DNA from: JBCBEX01 sp038528235
Lineage (GTDB): Bacteria > Bacteroidota > Rhodothermia > Rhodothermales > Rubricoccaceae
Length of the DNA: 64,000 nt
Assembly (NCBI GenBank): GCA_038528235.1
Contig: JBCBEX010000010.1
Span: forward strand, 1-64,000
Direction of reading: 5' to 3'
The translations under genes were made by a program, and so were the position numbers. Each line of letters opens with the position of its first letter. Positions within the stretch are counted from its first letter, which is position 1. Of this stretch, positions 59,244-64,000 are shown in pieces. The notes under the pieces were generated by a model, which was given only the letters and a program-made list of their open reading frames with translations, searched no databases and was not told where the DNA came from.

Positions 59244-60221
59244 TCAGGCGTCGGCGAGCATCTGTTCGCTCATCGTCCAGAGCCGCTCCGCGCCCTCGTC
59301 ATTGCAGACGTGCGGGTCCACGCCGTAGTAGCGCGCCATCGGACTCGCCGGGTCGGTCGGCGCAGCGATGTCGCCGTCCTCGCAGTAGACGCCCGCCTTG
59401 CCGTCAAGGAGCGGCGAAGTAGCCGCCCACAGCGTCGTCGAGCAACCCTGCTCCGGCGACTTGAAGCCCTGCTTCGCGAGTTCGCTCGGCCCGCCGTCCT
59501 CGTCTAGCCAGCCCAGCGCGATCTGCTCCTCTTGGGAGAGGTGCCGCTGGAGCGGCGTGAAGATGCCGCCGGGGTGCACCGAGAACGCGAGGCCGCCGAA
59601 CGGCTGCATCCGCCGCGACAGCGCGTTGGCGAAGAGCGCGTTGGCCGACTTGGCCTGCCCGTACGCCTGCCACTTGTCGTAGGGGCTCACCTTGAAATGC
59701 ACATCGTCCCAGCGGATATCGCCCATCTTGTGCGCCGCCGAGGAGAGCGCGACGACGCGGGGCTGCTCGGCTTGTTTGAGGAGCGGCATCAGCCCCAGCG
59801 TGAGCGCGAAGTGGCCCATGTGGTTGATGCCGAACTGCGACTCCCACCCCGGTCCCACGCGTGCCTCGGGACACGCCATGATCCCGGCGTTGTTGATGAG
59901 CAGGTCGAGGTGCGGCAGCGTGTCGACCATCGACGCGGTGAAGCTGCGCACGGAGCCGAGGTCGGCCAGGTCGAGCGGCGCGGTCTGCACGGTGCCCTCA
60001 ATCTCAGCGAGGCTCGCGGCGGCCTTCTCGGGCGAGCGGACCGGGACGATCACCCGCGCGCCCTTTGCGGCGAGCGCCCGCGTCGTCTCCAGGCCGATAC
60101 CGCTATAGCCGCCCGTCACAACGGCGATCACGCCGGACAGGTCATGGTCCGCGAGCACCTCAGCGCCCGTCGAGTGCCGGTCGAAGCCGGAGTGAGTGGG
60201 GACTTGGTCTGCGAGCGCCAT
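59244..60221 (-). CDS. Short-chain dehydrogenase/reductase
   Basis: 325 residues, classical SDR: 'SGVIAVVTGGYSGIGLETTR' (TGxxxGIG, residues about 36-43), 'HLDLLINNAGIMACPEARVG' (NNAG), 'RVVALSSAAHKMGDIRWDDV' (catalytic Ser) and 'KWQAYGQAKSANALFANALS' (YxxxK). A C-terminal 'AFSVHPGGIFTPLQRHLSQE' (PG motif) follows. The body resembles retinol-dehydrogenase/WWOX-like SDRs with oxidised alcohol or ketone substrates, but the substrate is not predictable. Cytosolic. Likely a single-gene unit. Confidence 0.9.
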   Translation of the reverse strand: MALADQVPTHSGFDRHSTGAEVLADHDLSGVIAVVTGGYSGIGLETTRALAAKGARVIVPVRSPEKAAASLAEIEGTVQTAPLDLADLGSVRSFTASMVDTLPHLDLLINNAGIMACPEARVGPGWESQFGINHMGHFALTLGLMPLLKQAEQPRVVALSSAAHKMGDIRWDDVHFKVSPYDKWQAYGQAKSANALFANALSRRMQPFGGLAFSVHPGGIFTPLQRHLSQEEQIALGWLDEDGGPSELAKQGFKSPEQGCSTTLWAATSPLLDGKAGVYCEDGDIAAPTDPASPMARYYGVDPHVCNDEGAERLWTMSEQMLADA

Positions 60222-60313
60222 GTCGTTTCTGTGTATGGGTTTGAAAGACGTTGCTGCCTACAGAAACGCCTCGCGCCGACGCGGTTCCTTCCGCACCCAG
60301 CACAGGGCCGGGC

Positions 60314-62548
60314 TTAACGCACCGTAAACGTCGCCTCCTGGTCGCCGACCATCACCTTGAAGTCGCCGGGCTCGACGACCCACTGGAGGTCGGTGCCGAC
60401 GAACGCGAGAGCGTCGCGGCCGAGGGTGACCGTGACAACGCGGCTCTCGCCGGGGGCGAGGGCGATTTTCTCGAACCCGCGCAGCTGCTTCACGGCGGGC
60501 GTGACCGAAGCCACGAGGTCGCCGACGTACCACAGCACGACCTCCTCGCCGTCGCGGTCGCCGGTGTTGGTGACGGTCACGGACACGGTCACCTCGTCAT
60601 CGGCACTCATTTCTGTCGCGGAGAGCGTGAGGGCGCTGTAGGCGAACGTGGTGTAGCTCAGGCCGTGGCCGAACTCGTACTGCGGGTGGTAGGTCGGCTC
60701 GTCCTTGTTGTTGACGAACTCCTCGCCGGGCGTGCGGTCGTAGAACAGCAGCGACCCTGTGTAGCGCGGATACGTGAAGGGCAGCTTGCCGCTCGGGTTG
60801 ACGTCACCGTAGAGCACATCGGCGAGGGCGTTGGCCCCGAACGTGCCGGGCTGGTAGCCGAGCACGACGGCCTCGGCGACGGCATCGGCCTCGCGGATGA
60901 TGCGCGGGCGGTTCTGCACCAGCACCAACACCACGGGCGTCCCCGTCTCCGCGACGGCCTCGACGAGCCGCGTCTGGGCCTCAGGCAGCCGGAGGTCGAA
61001 GATGGTCCCGATCTGCTCGACAGACGGCTGCTCGGCGAGAGCGATGACCGCCACGTCCGCCTCGCCCGCCGCCTCGACGGCCGCGGCGATGTCGACCTCC
61101 TCCTCGAACGTGGCGCCGGGAACGTAGGTGATCCGCTCTGCACTGGCTTCGGCCTGCATCGCTTCGAGGAGGTTCAACGTGGCGTCGGGGATCAGGTCCT
61201 CGTCCCGCCCCTGCCAGGAGTAGGTCCAGGAGCCGTGGAGGACCGTGAGCGAGGTCGCGCCAGGCCCGGTGAGCAGCACGCGCGCGTCGCGGGCGAGCGG
61301 AAGCACATCGTCCTCGTTCTTGAGCAGCGTGATGGCCTCCTGCGCCGCCCGGAGGCTCGCCACCTTCGTCGCCTCGCTGCCGACCTCAGCCGTGAGATCG
61401 GCGTCCGGATACGGGTCGTCGAAGAGGCCCAAGTTCACCTTCAGCGTGAGGATGCGGCGCACGGCCTCGTCGATGCGCGCCATCGGGACGGCCCCTTCCT
61501 CGACGAGTTCGGCCAGCGTGTCTCCGAAGTCGAGCGAGAGCGGCACCATGTTCATGTCGATGCCTGCCAGGATCGCCATGCGGACGGCGTCCTTCTGCGT
61601 GGCCGCGACGCGGTGGACGGTGCGCAGCTTGCCGACATCGTCCCAGTCGGTGACAGCGACGCCCTCGAAGCCGAGTTCATCGCGCAAGAGCTTCGTCACG
61701 AGGTCGTGGCTGGCGTGGGTGGGCTCGCCGTTGATCTCGCCCGAGTTGATCATCATGCTAGACACGCCCGCGTCGATGGCCTCCTGGAACGGCGGGAGGA
61801 ACGACTCGCGGAGGATGCGCTCGGGGATCCACGCCGGGGTGCGGTCCATGCCCGTGAGCGGGATGCCGTAGCCGAGGAAGTGCTTCGCCGTCGAGGCGAC
61901 ACGGCCCTGCGCCGCGAGGTCGTCGCCCTGCAAGCCCTCGACGGTCGCCTTGCCGAGTTCGGCGACGAGATAGGGGTCCTCGCCGTAGGTCTCGAAGAAG
62001 CGCGACCAGAGCGGCTGCCGCACCACATCGAAGACGGGCGCGTAGTTCCAGTTGATGCCCGAGGCGCGCAGCTCGACGGCCGTAATCTCGGCGCCGCGCC
62101 GGACGAGCTCGGGGTCCCACGTCGCCGCCATCGCGATGTTATGGGGGAAGATCACGCCACCGGCGAGGTAGTTGTGCCCGTGCACGGCGTCGATGCCGAA
62201 GAGGAGCGGGATGCCGAGCCGCGTCTGCTCGCCGGCGACCTCCTGCACGCTGCGGACGACCGTCTGCCACTCCTCCAGCGTGAACGTTCGCGTGTTGAGC
62301 AGCGCCCCGACGTGGCCCTCGACGAGCACCTCCTGCACCTTCGCCGGGTCGAGTTCATCGTCGGTCATGACCATCCCGAGTTCGAGCAGCGTCATCTGCC
62401 CGATTTTCTCCGCCAGCGTCATCTGCTCCAGCAGCCCCTCGACCTGCTCCGCCACGCCAGACTGCGCACGGAGGTCAACAGCGCTACACGTTAGAACAAG
62501 ACCGAGAAGCAGGGTTTGGGCGAGCGCGCGACGCAGCAGGCGGGGCAT
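60314..62548 (-). CDS. bglX: Periplasmic beta-glucosidase, GH3 family (BglX-like)
   Basis: 744 residues. Signal peptide in the first 28 residues ('LAQTLLLGLVLTCSAVDLRA'). The GH3 N-domain has 'LLEQMTLAEKIGQMTLLELG', 'IPLLFGIDAVHGHNYLAGGV', 'TYGEDPYLVAELGKATVEGL' (YGEDP) and 'GVASTAKHFLGYGIPLTGMD'-type KHF with R in place of G. The nucleophile Asp is in 'LGFEGVAVTDWDDVGKLRTV'. The C-terminal domain 'AAQEAITLLKNEDDVLPLAR' and the fibronectin III-like 'YHPQYEFGHGLSYTTFAYSA' complete the usual BglX layout. Releases glucose from beta-glucosides in the periplasm. No SusCD partner genes are nearby. Confidence 0.93.
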   Translation of the reverse strand: MPRLLRRALAQTLLLGLVLTCSAVDLRAQSGVAEQVEGLLEQMTLAEKIGQMTLLELGMVMTDDELDPAKVQEVLVEGHVGALLNTRTFTLEEWQTVVRSVQEVAGEQTRLGIPLLFGIDAVHGHNYLAGGVIFPHNIAMAATWDPELVRRGAEITAVELRASGINWNYAPVFDVVRQPLWSRFFETYGEDPYLVAELGKATVEGLQGDDLAAQGRVASTAKHFLGYGIPLTGMDRTPAWIPERILRESFLPPFQEAIDAGVSSMMINSGEINGEPTHASHDLVTKLLRDELGFEGVAVTDWDDVGKLRTVHRVAATQKDAVRMAILAGIDMNMVPLSLDFGDTLAELVEEGAVPMARIDEAVRRILTLKVNLGLFDDPYPDADLTAEVGSEATKVASLRAAQEAITLLKNEDDVLPLARDARVLLTGPGATSLTVLHGSWTYSWQGRDEDLIPDATLNLLEAMQAEASAERITYVPGATFEEEVDIAAAVEAAGEADVAVIALAEQPSVEQIGTIFDLRLPEAQTRLVEAVAETGTPVVLVLVQNRPRIIREADAVAEAVVLGYQPGTFGANALADVLYGDVNPSGKLPFTYPRYTGSLLFYDRTPGEEFVNNKDEPTYHPQYEFGHGLSYTTFAYSALTLSATEMSADDEVTVSVTVTNTGDRDGEEVVLWYVGDLVASVTPAVKQLRGFEKIALAPGESRVVTVTLGRDALAFVGTDLQWVVEPGDFKVMVGDQEATFTVR

Positions 62549-62646
62549 GGCTGGGGGAGCGATGGGTCGGGACGGGTGATACGGTCAGTATAACCGACGG
62601 ACCGACCTCGACTCGCTCCCCTGCTCGGCCAGCCGAGCCTCGCCAC

Positions 62647-63975
62647 TCACTGCGTCGAGCGGACGTAGCTGAGCACCGGGTCCTCGCCCGCCAGGAAGTC
62701 GGCGAAGCGCGGGACGAGCGTACGGTCGGGCCGGATGGTCGTGGGGTCGCCGTTCATGTAGCCGAAGAACGCCGTCGAATGGGCGACGACCTGACCGGAG
62801 TGTGGTAGGCGGAACACCTTGACCTCGCCGAAATGGTTGGGTGCGCCGCCGGTGGGCGTGCCCACGAACTCGGCACCCGTCATCAGGCGGAAGTCCATCG
62901 CGTTGATGACCGCCGAGGAGAACGTCTGCTCCGAGAGCGCCACCACAATGCGCTGCGGCCGTACGCCCTCCGGCAGCGCCGCGATGCGCTGCGCCAGCCG
63001 CGTCCCCTGCGGCGAACTCCCCCCACTGTTGGCCCGCAGGTCGACAACGAGCGTCTCAAAATCGCCCGTGGCGAGCCGCTCCACGACGCGATCGGCGAAC
63101 GCCTCGAACGACGCGTAGGCGTCCGCCTCGGCTGCGTCGCCGAAGCGCGTCTCTAGTTCGCGGCCCCAGCATGAGCTGTACTGGAAGACGTAGACCCCAT
63201 CGTCGAACGCGAGGTCGCGGAACGCCAGCGCGGGGTCCTCCTCGCCGTGGTTGATCCACGTCGGATGCGCGATCTCTTCGGAGAGATAGACGAGGCGGTC
63301 CACATCGGCCTGTCCCGGAATCGGCTCGATGGTCACAGCCTGAGCCTGCCCGTCTCGATTGATGAGGTCCAGCGTGACCCCGTCGTCCACGTCGGCGCCG
63401 AGGTAACGATGGAGCTCGGCGTAGCGCAGGAAGACGGGGAAGCGCTTCAGGGCGAACTGGGGCCGTCCGGCGGCCACGAATCGGGCGATCTGAGGCTGCA
63501 GCGCCTCCAGGGTCTTGTCCTCGATGGCGACCAGACGCGCTCCAAGGAGGGCCTGATACTCGGGGTACGCGCCCGTGATGAAGACGCCCTCCTCGAACAT
63601 CGCGAACTCGAAGGGCAGCAGGTTCTCGAAGTCGAAAGCGTCGAGGAAGGTCGCGTTCGTGTGCGGGTCACCGAGCAGCGCGACGGCCGCGCGCAACCGC
63701 ACCGAGATGTCCATGTCGGACAGGACGGCGAGGCTGTCGCGCACGGCTGCGAGCGCGGCTTCGAACGTCTCGCGCGGGGTGACGGCGTAGAGGTCGGGGT
63801 GCCGCGCTTCGAGCGTCTCCTGCAGGACGTGAAGGTCGTTGAGGTGGCCCGCGATCCGGACCGAGTCGGGGGCCGTGTTGGTCTGGTGCGTAGCACCGTT
63901 GGCCAGCGTTCGGGCCTGGAGCGGCGTGAGACCCAGCAGGGTCAGGAGCACTAGGAGAAAACGGATCGGCATCAT
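62647..63975 (-). CDS. S41-family-like peptidase (C-terminal processing peptidase fold)
   Basis: 442 residues. Signal peptide in the first 22 residues ('MMPIRFLLVLLTLLGLTPLQ'). A helical N-terminal part ('HLNDLHVLQETLEARHPDLY') precedes the S41 core, with 'FETLVVDLRANSGGSSPQGT' (DxRxNxGG), 'IVVALSEQTFSSAVINAMDF' (candidate catalytic Ser) and 'GAEFVGTPTGGAPNHFGEVK' (GxPTxGxxNxxGE). The Lys of Ctp-type peptidases was not located, so it may belong to the Tricorn-core/TSP-like group where a Glu or His is used. Exported hydrolase, substrate unknown. It begins just inside the right edge and is complete. Confidence 0.78.
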   Translation of the reverse strand: MMPIRFLLVLLTLLGLTPLQARTLANGATHQTNTAPDSVRIAGHLNDLHVLQETLEARHPDLYAVTPRETFEAALAAVRDSLAVLSDMDISVRLRAAVALLGDPHTNATFLDAFDFENLLPFEFAMFEEGVFITGAYPEYQALLGARLVAIEDKTLEALQPQIARFVAAGRPQFALKRFPVFLRYAELHRYLGADVDDGVTLDLINRDGQAQAVTIEPIPGQADVDRLVYLSEEIAHPTWINHGEEDPALAFRDLAFDDGVYVFQYSSCWGRELETRFGDAAEADAYASFEAFADRVVERLATGDFETLVVDLRANSGGSSPQGTRLAQRIAALPEGVRPQRIVVALSEQTFSSAVINAMDFRLMTGAEFVGTPTGGAPNHFGEVKVFRLPHSGQVVAHSTAFFGYMNGDPTTIRPDRTLVPRFADFLAGEDPVLSYVRSTQ

Positions 63976-64000
63976 GCGCGAGTAGGCTTTAGGAACCAGC

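Noticed and set aside
57828..59507. 559-codon plus-strand open frame opposite the M24 peptidase
   Set aside because: Antisense shadow; no recognisable domain, runs across the intergenic gap into the SDR gene.
60251..62494. 747-codon plus-strand open frame opposite bglX
   Set aside because: It lies wholly antisense to a textbook GH3 enzyme, has low-complexity R/E/D/V-rich translation and no motif. Long antisense frames are expected in GC-rich DNA.

Overview
The window is GC-rich (about two thirds G+C by eye) chromosomal DNA from a bacterium that looks like a marine or halophilic member of the Rhodothermota/Bacteroidota, in the neighbourhood of Salinibacter, Rhodothermus and Rubricoccus. This is an inference from gene families: a PorV-like outer-membrane protein and a secreted protein with a type IX-secretion-like C-terminal domain, HmuY-type and imelysin lipoproteins, GWxTD proteins, a DUF2480 protein, FtsX-type permeases, TonB receptors with a carboxypeptidase-like N-terminal domain, starts preceded by pyrimidine-rich leaders instead of Shine-Dalgarno sequences, and TAnnTTTG-like promoter elements. 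No rRNA, tRNA, CRISPR array, transposase or prophage was recognised.

Layout. 1-2254: a truncated secreted protein, 5-formyl-THF cyclo-ligase and a divergent tryptophan-2,3-dioxygenase-family protein. 2797-10112: a translation block, ffh, rpsP (with a very long C-terminal extension), rimM, trmD, rplS, then mqnA, smpB and tyrS. 10160-15622: a PhzF-like protein and two tandem secreted GWxTD/TPR proteins. 15655-18578: purE and purK with a small membrane protein between them, and a LemA protein. 18719-24536 (minus): lgt, a Tes-like radical SAM enzyme and three tandem small membrane proteins in one tightly packed unit, followed by ftsK. 24639-28110 (minus): lipoprotein, propeller protein and PorV-like protein. 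28313-32317: an R2lox-like oxidase, two tandem paralogous membrane proteins, DUF2480 and an AT-rich foreign-looking gene.

32421-48684 is an iron/heme acquisition region. One minus-strand operon encodes two imelysin lipoproteins, a di-heme peroxidase-like lipoprotein, an HTTM/gamma-carboxylase-like membrane protein and a FecA-like TonB receptor. Upstream of it lies a complete heme system (hmuR, hmuY, hmuT, hmuU, a small Cys-rich protein, hmuV, hmuS). The two operons share a 14-nt palindrome-related motif just upstream of their first genes. A stand-alone LytTR regulator is divergent from hmuR.

48735-52344: a cobalamin riboswitch leads a cobT-cobS-cobC-btuF-like cluster. 52366-63975: a cysteine-desulfurase homologue that has lost the PLP lysine, an alpha/beta-hydrolase lipoprotein, an FtsX-type permease, an M24 peptidase, an SDR oxidoreductase, a GH3 beta-glucosidase and an S41-type peptidase.

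Most worth following: the lgt/Tes-like/three-membrane-protein unit, the imelysin/di-heme/HTTM/receptor operon with its operator-like site, the lysine-less desulfurase homologue, the S16 extension, and a family of 16-nt periodic intergenic repeats.
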